A stretch of DNA of 64,000 bases from Erysipelotrichaceae bacterium OPF54 (GCA_022834735.1 BQKD01000001.1:1403659-1467658), one strand, 5' to 3'; positions 41,970-51,308 are shown, numbered from the stretch's first letter. Numbers and translations are program-made. The notes: generated from the sequence alone by a model not told the origin.

Positions 41970-43826
41970 ATGAAGATCACAGATATTCATTCACCAAATC
42001 AGATCAAGAATATGTCCGTCAGGCAGCTGGATGAGCTGGCTGAAGATATCCGGTATTTTCTGATCGATTCTGTCTCCAGGACCGGAGGACATTTATCGAG
42101 CAATCTCGGCGTGATCGAGCTGACGATTGCTCTGCATTATGTGTTCGATTCGCCAAAAGATAAAATATTGTTTGATGTCGGACATCAAAGCTACACGCAC
42201 AAGATACTGACCGGCCGGGCAGCCGGGTTTTCCACATTGAGAAAATTCAACGGCTTGTCCGGCTACCAGAAGCGCAGCGAAAGCATCCACGACCCGTGGG
42301 AGGCAGGGCATTCCTCGACATCGCTTTCTGCCGCTCTGGGCCTGTGCATCGCCCGCGACCTGAAGCATGAGCATTACGATGTGATCCCGGTCATCGGCGA
42401 TGGGGCGCTGACCGGAGGCATGGCCTTCGAAGCGCTCAACGACATCGGAGCGAGCCGCAGAAAAATGATCATCGTTTTCAACGACAACAACATGTCCATC
42501 TCCAGGAATCCCGGCGCTGTCGAAAAACGTCTGACCAGTCTGCGCACCTCCAACATATACCGGCATGTCAAGCATGATGTAAAAAACAACCTGAACCAGT
42601 CCAGAGCCGGAACGAACCTGCTTCATTCCCTGAGCCATATCCGGGACTCGATCAAGAACACGATCGTCGACGCGCCCCTCTTCAAGGAATTCGAGCTCGA
42701 TTATATCGGACCGGTCGACGGCCACAATATTTCCGAGCTGATCAAGGTGTTTTCGGCCGCGAAAGAACATGACGGGCCGATCGTTGTCCATGTCGTCACG
42801 AAAAAGGGAAAAGGGTATAAGCTGGCCGAACAGGACAAGACCGGCAAATGGCACGGTGTCGGCCCGTTCGATCCGAAAACCGGCCGGCCGCTCATGAAGC
42901 TTCCTGTGCAGGAGCTGTCGTGGTCCCAGGTCATGTCCGACACGCTCATCGATCTGGCTTCGCGCGATCCGTACATCACCGCCATCACGCCAGCCATGGC
43001 GCAGGGATCGAAACTGCTTGAATTTGCGAATTTGTATCCGGACCGCTTCTTTGACTGCGGCATCGCCGAACAGCATGCCATGACACTGGCAGCCGGCATG
43101 GCGGCCGGCGGACTGCATCCGTTCATCTCGATCTATTCGTCGTTCCTGCAGCGAGCGTACGACCAGGTCAATCATGATGTGGCCCGCATGAATCTGCCGG
43201 TCGTGATCGGCATCGACCGGGCCGGGCTTGTCGGGGACGACGGCGAAACACACCAGGGAATCTACGATATTTCCTTTTTGCGAAGCATTCCGAATCTGAT
43301 CCTGAGCCAGCCAAAAGACGCCAGGGAGGCGCAGAACCTGCTCTATACCGCCTTCAAGTATGACGGGCCGTTCTGTATCCGTTACCCGCGCGGCAACGTG
43401 CATTTTGTCCGGAACGAGAAGTACGAGGCGATCGAGATCGGCACCTGGACATGTCATATCGTCGGCATTCCGGAGCAGGTCGTCATTACGTACGGGCCCG
43501 ATGTCGACCGCCTGATCGAAAAAGCCCGCGAAAATTCGCTCGGGATCATGGTCATCAACGCCCGCTTCTTCAAACCGGTCGATACAAAGATGCTCGATAC
43601 GATCCTGAAGGAGGATCTGCCAATCACCGTATTCGAGACCGACGCGAAGATCGGATCGCTCTCGGACGCGATCCTTGAAGCGATGAACCGGATCGACCGC
43701 AAGCTCGATATCATCGGGATCGGGGATCATTTCGTTCCGCAGGGATCGATCCGGATCCTCAGAAAAGAGGAAGGGATCGATCTGGAAACTGTTTTTGAAA
43801 GGCTCGAATCCAATGAAACGGCTTGA
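41970..43826 (+). CDS. dxs: 1-deoxy-D-xylulose-5-phosphate synthase
   Basis: 618 aa thiamine-diphosphate enzyme that starts the MEP isoprenoid pathway from pyruvate and glyceraldehyde-3-phosphate. The N-terminal block is TGGHLSSNLGVIELTIALHYVFD, the ThDP/Mg site GDGALTGGMAFEALNDIG (about residue 144), then FVDAPLFKEF-type and EQHAMTLAAGMAAGG (transketolase Pyr domain) and YPRGN. Full length. AAAGGAGC precedes the start. The 3' end overlaps tlyA by 14 bp. Confidence 0.96.
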   Translation: MKITDIHSPNQIKNMSVRQLDELAEDIRYFLIDSVSRTGGHLSSNLGVIELTIALHYVFDSPKDKILFDVGHQSYTHKILTGRAAGFSTLRKFNGLSGYQKRSESIHDPWEAGHSSTSLSAALGLCIARDLKHEHYDVIPVIGDGALTGGMAFEALNDIGASRRKMIIVFNDNNMSISRNPGAVEKRLTSLRTSNIYRHVKHDVKNNLNQSRAGTNLLHSLSHIRDSIKNTIVDAPLFKEFELDYIGPVDGHNISELIKVFSAAKEHDGPIVVHVVTKKGKGYKLAEQDKTGKWHGVGPFDPKTGRPLMKLPVQELSWSQVMSDTLIDLASRDPYITAITPAMAQGSKLLEFANLYPDRFFDCGIAEQHAMTLAAGMAAGGLHPFISIYSSFLQRAYDQVNHDVARMNLPVVIGIDRAGLVGDDGETHQGIYDISFLRSIPNLILSQPKDAREAQNLLYTAFKYDGPFCIRYPRGNVHFVRNEKYEAIEIGTWTCHIVGIPEQVVITYGPDVDRLIEKARENSLGIMVINARFFKPVDTKMLDTILKEDLPITVFETDAKIGSLSDAILEAMNRIDRKLDIIGIGDHFVPQGSIRILRKEEGIDLETVFERLESNETA

Positions 43827-44532
43827 TCAGCATTGCCAGGATTATTTCGGCACCCGGACCAAAGCGCAGGATGCGATCAAGAACGGACGTGTGTCCGTGA
43901 ACGGGAAAACAATCACGAAATGCTCCTATCCTGTCGGCGAAGCGGATACGGTCGACATCCAGAAAAAAGAGGTCGAATTTGTTTCCCGGGCTTATGAAAA
44001 GCTCGAAGCGGCGCTGCGCACGTTTTCAATCGATCTGACAGGCAAAGTGGTCCTTGATATCGGCGCAAGCACCGGCGGGTTCACGCAGGCATGCCTGATC
44101 GCCGGCGCAAAAAAAGTCTATGCGCTCGATGTCGGGCATCTGCAGCTCGATCCAGGACTGCAGGCCGATCGCCGGGTCGTCAAAATGGAAGGGCGCAACG
44201 CGAAAGACATCAAAGAGGAATGGTTTGACGAGCCGATCGATTTTGTCTGCATGGATGTCAGCTTCATTTCCGCGAAAACGATCCTCGTACATGTGCTCGA
44301 CGAGCTCGATATCAGCGAACTGGTCGTCCTTGTCAAGCCGCAGTTCGAATGCGGGCCGCAGGCACTCAATAAAAAAGGGGTCCTGAAAAACCCGAAATTA
44401 AGAACAAAGATATTAGAAGATATGAAACAGTTCATGCTCCAGTATTATCGTCATGTCCGGCTGATCGATTCGCCGATCGAAGGACGGAGCGGCAATCTGG
44501 AAGCGTTGCTGTGGGGAAAAGAAAAGAGGTGA
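43813..44532 (+). CDS. tlyA: TlyA-family 2'-O-methyltransferase (rRNA) / hemolysin-A-like protein
   Basis: 239 aa from MKRLDQHC. This ATG was chosen because a GAAAGG lies upstream; another ATG six codons earlier is less well placed. The N-terminal S4 RNA-binding domain (KAQDAIKNGRVSVNGK) precedes an FtsJ/RrmJ-like methyltransferase with VVLDIGASTGGFTQACL (SAM loop), YALDVGHLQL and CMDVSFISAKTIL. TlyA methylates 16S and 23S rRNA. Overlaps dxs by 14 bp. Confidence 0.92.
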   Translation: MKRLDQHCQDYFGTRTKAQDAIKNGRVSVNGKTITKCSYPVGEADTVDIQKKEVEFVSRAYEKLEAALRTFSIDLTGKVVLDIGASTGGFTQACLIAGAKKVYALDVGHLQLDPGLQADRRVVKMEGRNAKDIKEEWFDEPIDFVCMDVSFISAKTILVHVLDELDISELVVLVKPQFECGPQALNKKGVLKNPKLRTKILEDMKQFMLQYYRHVRLIDSPIEGRSGNLEALLWGKEKR

Positions 44533-44536
44533 AACA

Positions 44537-46177
44537 ATGATCGAACAGTTAATGGTCAAAGATTACATATTATTTGATCATGCCTTCATTGATTTCAAAA
44601 AAGATATGTCCGTCATTACCGGTGAAACGGGTGCCGGAAAATCATTGCTCATCGATGCCTTGTCTTATTTGTCCGGAAACCGGATCACGAGCAATATCGT
44701 GCGGCACGGGAAAGAAAAAGCCATCCTGCAGATGGTTCTATCACGTCCCGGCGACGATGTGCTCGCCCTGCTCGAGGACAACGGCTTCGATATCGAAGAG
44801 GAGCTTATCATTCAGCGTACCGTGACCAGCCAGGGCAAGAGCACGGTCCGGATCAATCAGCAGGTCAGCACGCTCGGCTTTGTCAGACAGCTCATGTCCC
44901 GGCTGATCGATGTCCATTCGCAGATGGATACTATCCAGCTCGCCGATCCGGCTATCCAGCTCGATCTTCTCGATCAGTATGCGAAAAACAGCGGCTTGAA
45001 GGAAAAGACGGCGGCCGCCTACAAAACGTACAGCAGCGCAAGAAGAGAGCTGGCCAGAGCGCAGAAGGAAACGTTTTCCGACGACGAGCTCGAACATCTG
45101 ACCGATTCGCTCAACGAGATCACGGCAGCCGATGTGAAGGAAGACGAACTGGCTCAGCTGCAGGAAAAGATCCGCCAGCTTTCGCACGCCCAGCAGAGCC
45201 TCGACGAGATGCAGGAATGCATTTCTCTGTTCACAAAAGACAACGGGATCCTGGACAATATGTACGAGGCGTACAAATCGATCCGCAAGAACGAGATCCT
45301 TGAAGAGGAGAGCGAATCGGTCAATTCGGCCTACTACAGCATGCAGGACGTGATCGAAACGATCAAGGAAAAAAGGGAGACGCTGCTCAATTCGCATGAA
45401 GACCTGGATGCGCTGCAGGAAAGAGAATACGAGATCAAAAAGCTGTACCGCAAATACGGCGGCAGCTGGCCGGCCATGATGGACAAGGCAAAAGAAATGG
45501 AAGAGAAGATCGACCGGATCATTCACCGCCAGGATGTGTTCGAAAAGCTTGAAAAACAGCTTCTGGTCAGCGAAAAAGCATATTTCGACGCGGCACACGA
45601 GCTGAGCCGATCGCGAAAGAAGGTATTCGAGCCTCTGGCAGCAGAAATCGAAAGACATTGCCAGGATCTCATGCTCGAAAACGCAAAATTCAAAGTGCAG
45701 GATACAGAGAAGAAGCCGGCAGCCGACGGGATCGACGAGATCGAATTCATGGTTTCCATGAATCCGGGGCAGCCGTTTTCCTCGCTGAAAAAATCGGCAA
45801 GCGGCGGCGAGCTCTCCCGGCTCATGCTGGCGCTCAAGACCGTATTCCAGACCCAGGAAGGGATCGATACGATCGTTTTCGACGAGATCGACACCGGCGT
45901 CTCCGGAAAGGTCGCGCTGGCCATGGGAAGCAAGATGTATTCCTTGTCGAAGACGCATCAGGTCTTATGCATCACCCATTTATCCTCGGTCGCTGTCTGG
46001 GCCGATTCCCATTACTACGTGTCCAAATCGCAGGATGAAAATGAAACGACAACATCCATCCGGCGCCTGGACGAAGAGGAATCGCTCAAAGAGCTTGCCG
46101 TCATGGCCAGCGGAAGCGCCAAAGAGAGCGCGATCGAATCCATGAGAGAACTTCGAAAGGAAGTCCGTCATGGCTAG
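44537..46177 (+). CDS. recN: DNA repair protein RecN
   Basis: 546 aa SMC-like ATPase that acts early at double-strand breaks. Walker A is ITGETGAGKSLLIDAL (residues about 31-38), then a coiled coil (about 150-360), signature KKSASGGELSRLMLALK, Walker B TIVFDEIDTGVSGKVA and switch LCITHL. It follows tlyA by 4 bp. The argR/ahrC gene usually found between tlyA and recN in Bacillus-type operons is missing. Confidence 0.96.
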   Translation: MIEQLMVKDYILFDHAFIDFKKDMSVITGETGAGKSLLIDALSYLSGNRITSNIVRHGKEKAILQMVLSRPGDDVLALLEDNGFDIEEELIIQRTVTSQGKSTVRINQQVSTLGFVRQLMSRLIDVHSQMDTIQLADPAIQLDLLDQYAKNSGLKEKTAAAYKTYSSARRELARAQKETFSDDELEHLTDSLNEITAADVKEDELAQLQEKIRQLSHAQQSLDEMQECISLFTKDNGILDNMYEAYKSIRKNEILEEESESVNSAYYSMQDVIETIKEKRETLLNSHEDLDALQEREYEIKKLYRKYGGSWPAMMDKAKEMEEKIDRIIHRQDVFEKLEKQLLVSEKAYFDAAHELSRSRKKVFEPLAAEIERHCQDLMLENAKFKVQDTEKKPAADGIDEIEFMVSMNPGQPFSSLKKSASGGELSRLMLALKTVFQTQEGIDTIVFDEIDTGVSGKVALAMGSKMYSLSKTHQVLCITHLSSVAVWADSHYYVSKSQDENETTTSIRRLDEEESLKELAVMASGSAKESAIESMRELRKEVRHG

Positions 46178-47351
46178 TGTGCTGTTCCACATTGATCTGA
46201 ACGCATTTTTCGCGAACGCGGAAATGCTTCGTCATCCCGAATACAAAGGAAAGCCGCTTGCTATAGGATCCCTGTCTTCCAGAAGCGTGCTCGCGACAGC
46301 CAACTACGAAGCAAGGAAATTCGGGGTCCATTCGGCCATGCCGGTATTTCAGGCGAAAGAAAAATGTCCCGGACTGGTGATCGTGCCCGGAGACTATGAA
46401 TACTACCGGAAGCTTTCCTCCAGGTTTTTCGCCTATCTGCGGCGGTATTCCGACAAGCTCGAGCCTTTATCGATCGACGAATGCTTTCTGGATGTGACAG
46501 AGCAGATCAAAAAATACCCGCGTCCGCTCGACATGGCGGTCCAGATCCAGCAGGGCGTATTGAAGGAAATCGGACTTTCGTGTTCGATCGGTGTCGGTCC
46601 GAACCGGTTTCTGGCAAAGATGGCCAGCGATATGAAAAAGCCGATGGGCATAACGGTCCTGCGCAAATCGGAGATCCGGAACAAGCTGTGGCCGCTGCCG
46701 ATCGAGCAGATGTACGGGATCGGGAAAAAGACCGTTCCTCTGCTGAAAAAGGAAGGCATCGAAAAGATCGGCGATCTGGTCGATCCACGATACGAAAATA
46801 CTGTAAAGCGCATCCTGGGAAAAAATGCGCTCGTCCATATGCAGCGGGCCAACGGACAGTCGTCGGCAAAACTGGAGTTTTCCTCGACGCCCAAAAGCGT
46901 TTCGGTATCCCGGACTTTCCGGAGCGATATTTATACGCTCGACGAGGCATTTGCCCAGACCCAGCCAATGGTCAGCGAGCTTTGCGCGAAACTGAAGAAG
47001 GAAAAACAGAAGGGAAAACTCGTATCGGTCATTTTACGGGATACCGCCTTTCACAATCAGATGCGCTCGATGTCCCTGCCGGCGATGAGCGACGAATATC
47101 CTGTGATCTGGTCGGCCGTTTCCGAGCTGCTCACGGACAATTTCGAGGAAGTCGGATATCGTCACATCGGGGTGAGCATCGGCTCGCTCAGGACAAGCGA
47201 TCAGATCGTCGTGCAGCCTACGATTTTTGAAGAACCGGTCAATACGACGCGCGATATCGTAGCGAGCCTGAACCGTTCGCTGGATACGAAAGTGTTCATG
47301 ACGGCTGCGGATCTGCTGAAGAAGAAGGAGCAGGAAAAAGATGATCAATGA
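46170..47351 (+). CDS. dinB: DNA polymerase IV (Y-family)
   Basis: 393 aa translesion polymerase. Catalytic residues are visible in LFHIDLNAFFANAE (first Asp), LSIDECFLDVT (Asp-Glu pair), the steric-gate region and the helix-hairpin-helix MYGIGKKTVPLLKKEGI. The little-finger domain continues to the end; the C-terminus EKDDQ lacks a canonical beta-clamp box, although one may occur internally. Overlaps recN by 8 bp and the next gene by 11 bp, placing it in the same repair run. Confidence 0.93.
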   Translation: MASVLFHIDLNAFFANAEMLRHPEYKGKPLAIGSLSSRSVLATANYEARKFGVHSAMPVFQAKEKCPGLVIVPGDYEYYRKLSSRFFAYLRRYSDKLEPLSIDECFLDVTEQIKKYPRPLDMAVQIQQGVLKEIGLSCSIGVGPNRFLAKMASDMKKPMGITVLRKSEIRNKLWPLPIEQMYGIGKKTVPLLKKEGIEKIGDLVDPRYENTVKRILGKNALVHMQRANGQSSAKLEFSSTPKSVSVSRTFRSDIYTLDEAFAQTQPMVSELCAKLKKEKQKGKLVSVILRDTAFHNQMRSMSLPAMSDEYPVIWSAVSELLTDNFEEVGYRHIGVSIGSLRTSDQIVVQPTIFEEPVNTTRDIVASLNRSLDTKVFMTAADLLKKKEQEKDDQ

Positions 47352-48006
47352 AAAGGAGCTGCGGCTGGATTACTTTATAGACCCGCAGAGGAAGGTTTTT
47401 CAGGATCCGGAGCATTTCTGTTTTAATACGGATACGAGACTGCTGGCGCAGTTTTCGCACATAAAAAAAGGAGAAACCGTTCTGGATATCGGAACGAACA
47501 ACGGCGTGCTCCTTGTGTACGCTTCGCAGTTCGCACCAAAAAAGCTGATCGGTGTCGAGGTGCTCGAGCATTCGTATGAGCTGGCGTGCTTCAATGCCGG
47601 GCAGTTCATAAAACAGGAATGCGAGATCATCCATGCGCCCATCCAGGACGTATCGATCGATCCGGTCGACGTGATCCTGAGCAATCCGCCGTTTTTCGAA
47701 ATCCGGGAGCTGCATCCGGACACGAAGATCACCAAACGGGCTCTCGGGCGTTTCGAGATCAACTGTACGCTCGAAGAGCTGATATCGAGCGCGGCCAGGC
47801 TGCTGAAGTCGAACGGCCGGTTTTATTTTGTGCATCGTCCGGACCGCATTTTCGAGATCTTTCTGATGCTGGGCAAATACAAGTTCAGTGTCAAACGGAT
47901 CCAGGTCGCCTACGATGCACGTTCCCGGGGAGCCAAATCGCTTCTTGTCGAGGCGATCAAGGACGGCCATACAAAAACAAGGATCGAGGACAGCGTATGG
48001 ATCTGA
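47341..48006 (+). CDS. TrmN6-like tRNA/adenine N6-methyltransferase
   Basis: 221 aa Rossmann methyltransferase. SAM motif I is VLDIGTNNGVLLVYAS. The catalytic tetrapeptide is NPPF (about residue 115) in DVILSNPPFFEIRE, as in N6-adenine methyltransferases. The family makes m6A37 in tRNA-Val (TrmN6/YfiC), with many Firmicute relatives near DNA-repair genes. Target not proven. Overlaps dinB by 11 bp and the recombinase gene by 10 bp. Confidence 0.85.
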   Translation: MINEKELRLDYFIDPQRKVFQDPEHFCFNTDTRLLAQFSHIKKGETVLDIGTNNGVLLVYASQFAPKKLIGVEVLEHSYELACFNAGQFIKQECEIIHAPIQDVSIDPVDVILSNPPFFEIRELHPDTKITKRALGRFEINCTLEELISSAARLLKSNGRFYFVHRPDRIFEIFLMLGKYKFSVKRIQVAYDARSRGAKSLLVEAIKDGHTKTRIEDSVWI

Positions 48007-48905
48007 ACTGGGAATCGGCATTGAATGCGTATGAGATCGAGCTGAAGGTCATCGAGAACAAATCGGCCAGCACACTCGATGCCTATATGAACGATCTTCA
48101 GACGTACGCGCGGTTCATGGAGGAGCGGGGCCGTCACAACGTATGCGATGTCAATGTGGTCGATATCGACCGCTTCATGAGCGGATTTCGCAGGACGCAT
48201 GCCCAGAGCTCGTGCGCGCGGATGATGTCGGCTGTCCGCTCGTTTCACCGCTTTATCGCGCTCCGGAACGATTCATGCCTCGATCCGACCCTGCACTTCA
48301 GGCAGTCATCCTCATCGAATCATCTGCCCGTGTATATGAGCAGGGAAGAGGTGCAGCGCATATTCGATTCCTTCGGGCATGAAGATGGCGATGTGCTTGG
48401 CCGGACCGTGCTGGAAACTTTGTATGCGTGCGGCCTGCGTGTCTCAGAACTGTGCAGTCTCGATCTGGGGGATGTTCGGCTTGCAGAACAGCTTGTCCGG
48501 GTACGGCACGGCAAAGGGGACAAGGAGCGGTATGTGCCGATCGCAAAAACTGCGGCGGATCAGATCCAGTACTATATCCGCCATGTGCGCGGTAAATATG
48601 TCGTGCCAAAGGAAAGCGCCCTGTTCGTCAGTTCGCGGGGAACAAGGATCACCCGGCAGTCTGTGCACGGGCTGATCAAAAAAAAGGTCGGGGAGCTCGG
48701 TATGGACCCCGATATTTCGGCTCACAGCTTCCGGCACTCGTTTGCGACCCACCTGCTTGACGGAGGAGCGGACCTGCGGGCGGTCCAGGAGCTGCTCGGC
48801 CACTCCGATATCCGGACGACCCAGATCTATACGCATATTCAAAACAAACGTCTGAGCGATGCGTATGATAAGTATTTTCCAGGCTTGGACGAGGGAGGAA
48901 ATTAA
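47997..48905 (+). CDS. Tyrosine recombinase XerC/XerD-like
   Basis: 302 aa from ATG 47997. An N-terminal SAM-like core-binding domain (ALNAYEIELKVIENKSASTLDAYMNDLQTYARFM) precedes the catalytic domain: Arg in ACGLRVSELCSLDLGD (about 146), Lys in GKGDKERYVPI, HSFRH (about 242), GHSDIRTTQIYTH with nucleophile Tyr at about 278. This is the standard size and layout of the dimer-resolution recombinases; it may also be an integrase-derived paralogue. It sits within a housekeeping run, which favours XerD. It overlaps the methyltransferase gene and precedes mrp by 1 bp. Confidence 0.9.
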   Translation: MDLNWESALNAYEIELKVIENKSASTLDAYMNDLQTYARFMEERGRHNVCDVNVVDIDRFMSGFRRTHAQSSCARMMSAVRSFHRFIALRNDSCLDPTLHFRQSSSSNHLPVYMSREEVQRIFDSFGHEDGDVLGRTVLETLYACGLRVSELCSLDLGDVRLAEQLVRVRHGKGDKERYVPIAKTAADQIQYYIRHVRGKYVVPKESALFVSSRGTRITRQSVHGLIKKKVGELGMDPDISAHSFRHSFATHLLDGGADLRAVQELLGHSDIRTTQIYTHIQNKRLSDAYDKYFPGLDEGGN

Positions 48906-48906
48906 T

Positions 48907-49737
48907 ATGTCATGTGAAGGATGCCCTAATCAGGGAAACTGTTCAAAGGATGCCGGTTCGTGCTCTGTTGAAACGAACGCAAATTCAAAGATCAAACACG
49001 TGATCGCCATCCTTTCAGGAAAAGGTGGTGTCGGCAAATCGACCATTACGGTCATGCTGGCGCGCGCGCTTGCAAAGCAGGGCCTGCGCGTCGGGATCAT
49101 GGATGCGGATATTACCGGTCCGTCGATTCCGCGGCTTATGAATGCGCATGAGCGCTATGCGTATGCGACAAAGGAAAACGAGATCATCCCGGTCGAGGTG
49201 GATGGAATAAAGATCATGTCCCTGAACTATCTCGTGCAGAACGAAAGCGATCCGGTCATCTGGCGCGGACCGATCCTTGGCAATGTGGTCAAGCAGTTTT
49301 ATACCGATGTCGTATGGGGAGAGCTGGATGTCCTGCTGATCGATATGCCGCCGGGAACCGGCGATGTGGCGCTGACGATCCTGCAGTCGCTGCCGGTACA
49401 GGGGGTCCTTATGATCTCTACTCCGCAGCCGATGGTTTCAATGATCGTGACCAAAGCAGTCAAAATGTGCGAACAGATGAATGTACCGGTGCTTGGCGTG
49501 ATCGAGAATATGGCGTATTTCCAGTGTCCGAACTGCAATGAAAAAGTCGGGTTCTACGACGAGGACGAGCTCAACGAATTCCTGAAGGAATCGAACACGA
49601 AGCTGTATGGCACGCTGCCGATGACAGACCTCATCCGCAATGTCCATCGCTACGATTCCTATGATCTCAGGCAGCAGGAGCAGGCCCTGGAAACGATGGA
49701 TCAGATCGCGAAAGCCGTATATGCAGATATCCAGTAG
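48907..49737 (+). CDS. mrp: Mrp/NBP35-type Fe-S cluster carrier ATPase
   Basis: 276 aa from MSCEGCPNQ, preceded by GAGGAAAT. Deviant Walker A ILSGKGGVGKST (about residue 37), LIDMPPGTGDVALTI and the C-terminal pair FQCPNCNEKVGF, whose two cysteines bridge an Fe-S cluster between monomers. The N-terminus has an extra cysteine cluster (C3, C6, C12, C19) resembling the Nbp35 N-terminal ferredoxin-like motif. It probably transfers [4Fe-4S] clusters to apoproteins. It overlaps the next gene by 17 bp. Confidence 0.92.
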   Translation: MSCEGCPNQGNCSKDAGSCSVETNANSKIKHVIAILSGKGGVGKSTITVMLARALAKQGLRVGIMDADITGPSIPRLMNAHERYAYATKENEIIPVEVDGIKIMSLNYLVQNESDPVIWRGPILGNVVKQFYTDVVWGELDVLLIDMPPGTGDVALTILQSLPVQGVLMISTPQPMVSMIVTKAVKMCEQMNVPVLGVIENMAYFQCPNCNEKVGFYDEDELNEFLKESNTKLYGTLPMTDLIRNVHRYDSYDLRQQEQALETMDQIAKAVYADIQ

Positions 49738-50356
49738 ATTTGATGTGAAGATCATTCGAAAGAAAAACAACAAAAAGATGTATATGCGTTATAAAGATGG
49801 TGCTGTGATCGTAACGGCACCGTCTTTTGTTTCGGATGAAAGGATCAGCCGGTTCATTGCGGAAAACGAAAAGTGGATCGAAGAACAATGTGTCAAAGAG
49901 GAACAGACAGCTCTGAAGAAAGGGCAGACCCTTTATCTTTTTGGCGAGCCGTTTGTTCTTACGGAAGGGAAGGAAGTATGCATCAAAGACGGGATCCTGT
50001 ATTTCAACGGTTCCGCGCAGCAGTGGAAGTCTTTTATCCGGCATTACAGCGCAGGACGACTGCGGGAACGCTTTGAACAGCTGCGCACTGCGCTTGGATA
50101 TCCTCCCGTCACGCTGCGGTTTGGCTTCTACAGCTCGCGGTGGGGAAGCTGCACGCCGGCCAGGCACCATATTTCTCTCAGTCTCAATCTCGCCTTTGTC
50201 CCGAAAGAGTGTGCCGATGCGATCATTGTCCATGAGCTTTGCCACTTGAAGCATGCCAACCATTCGAAAGCATTTTACGAAGAGGTCAGACGCTGCATGC
50301 CGGATTACGACAGACGGATCGAGCGGCTCAAAGAAGCGTATATACCGAAGTTCTGA
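49721..50356 (+). CDS. YgjP/DUF45-type metallopeptidase (M48-like)
   Basis: 211 aa from MQISSRFDVK. N-terminal beta strands (KIIRKKNNKKMYMRYKDGAVIVTAP) are followed by a zincin domain: LRFGFYSSRWGSC, then DAIIVHELCHLKHANHS with the HExxH motif (about residue 170) and a downstream Glu-rich helix. This is the usual YgjP-like arrangement; the physiological substrate is unknown. It starts 17 bp inside mrp and closes the operon. Confidence 0.88.
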   Translation: MQISSRFDVKIIRKKNNKKMYMRYKDGAVIVTAPSFVSDERISRFIAENEKWIEEQCVKEEQTALKKGQTLYLFGEPFVLTEGKEVCIKDGILYFNGSAQQWKSFIRHYSAGRLRERFEQLRTALGYPPVTLRFGFYSSRWGSCTPARHHISLSLNLAFVPKECADAIIVHELCHLKHANHSKAFYEEVRRCMPDYDRRIERLKEAYIPKF

Positions 50357-50357
50357 T

Positions 50358-50386
50358 AAAAAGCGGAAATCGTTCCGCTTTTTTTG
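50358..50386 (+). terminator. Terminator at the end of the nusB-to-ygjP run
   Basis: AAAAGCGGAA, loop ATCG, TTCCGCTTTT and a T-run. Confidence 0.88.
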
Positions 50387-50478
50387 TTGACTGAAAGTAG
50401 ACATAATATTCTACATGATTCTACAGTACGACGGATGTTTCGGAGAAAGCAAAAAATACCGAAACAGAAAAACGGGCA

Positions 50479-50505
50479 AAAAAAAGATGACTGCCTGCGC
50501 AGTCA
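50479..50505 (-). terminator. Terminator of the TetR gene
   Basis: On the minus strand TGACTGC pairs with GCAGTCA, followed by a run of eight T residues after ATC. The first three bases of the stem are the TGA stop codon. Confidence 0.75.
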
Positions 50506-51048
50506 CCCGAAAACGCTTTCGTTTTCATAATGAACTATCCATTCCAGAATTTTTTCCGGTGTTTCCTTGAAACCATTTTTGATCCATCGGGATACGACAA
50601 AGCTGAATGCCCCCGCTTTGTACATTACCCAGTTCAACACATACGGATCATCGAGGTCGAGATCGCGATATTTTCTCAGACAGTACTGGCCAAGATCAAG
50701 CAAAAACGATTCGCACGCATTGGCCAGAACGGGGGTCCTGAGGATATACGCCATCAGCTCCTGTTCGCTGTAAACAAAATCCAGTAAAACTTTGTACCAT
50801 ACTTCATAAGGCTGGTTTCCGATCTCGGGATCTTTTTCCTTCAATTCGGTCACCATCTCTTTAAAATGCTGAATAACAATATCTTCTTTGGAAGAATATG
50901 TCCGGTAATACGTCATGCGGGATACTCCCGCTTTACTCGTGATTTCAGACACAGTAATATCGTCATACTTTTTCTGCTGGAGCAAGATCATCAGAGCTTC
51001 AAAGATGCAACTTCTGAGAAATTGGTTCGATTTCTTCTTTTTGACCAT
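50503..51048 (-). CDS. TetR/AcrR-family transcriptional regulator
   Basis: 181 aa from MVKKKKSNQF, with GGGAGAGG upstream. N-terminal HTH: SCIFEALMILLQQKKYDDITVSEITSKAGVSRMTYYRTYSSKEDIV, the standard TetR helix 1-4 pattern. A C-terminal ligand domain of about 120 residues follows. It is divergent from a MATE efflux gene with 260 bp between, so it probably represses that gene and itself in response to an exported compound. Confidence 0.9.
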   Translation of the reverse strand: MVKKKKSNQFLRSCIFEALMILLQQKKYDDITVSEITSKAGVSRMTYYRTYSSKEDIVIQHFKEMVTELKEKDPEIGNQPYEVWYKVLLDFVYSEQELMAYILRTPVLANACESFLLDLGQYCLRKYRDLDLDDPYVLNWVMYKAGAFSFVVSRWIKNGFKETPEKILEWIVHYENESVFG

Positions 51049-51140
51049 TTTTTCCTCTCCCTTTCTAAGCGAGTTCAAAATTGAATGATTGATGCTTCTG
51101 TAACAAAATTTGCTGATTTGCTGTGCTGTTATCTTACTGT

Positions 51141-51166
51141 ATTATAACTAAACTCAAATTTTGAAT
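51141..51166. promoter_or_regulatory. TetR gene promoter overlapped by a candidate operator
   Basis: Minus-strand TATAAT (51146-51141). Just upstream of it the near-palindrome TCAAATTTTGAA (51154-51165) falls in the -35/-10 spacer. A closely related inverse copy, TTCAAAATTGAA, lies at 51074-51085, in the 5' leader of the regulator mRNA. Confidence 0.4.
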
Positions 51167-51308
51167 AAACTCACTGCCGGCAATAAAGTACACTTTTACA
51201 AATTTGTAACTTATCACCATGCCTCAAACGCATGATCGTATATAAGGACAAGGTATTCTCCGGGTGTTTTTACTAAAATGAAAGCACAGAAAAAGAAAGG
51301 GTAAAGAT

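Noticed and set aside
42093..43730. 545-codon open frame antisense to dxs
   Set aside because: Shadow of a certain gene; no start context and no recognisable domain. The same applies to the 405-codon frame antisense to recN (44741-45958).
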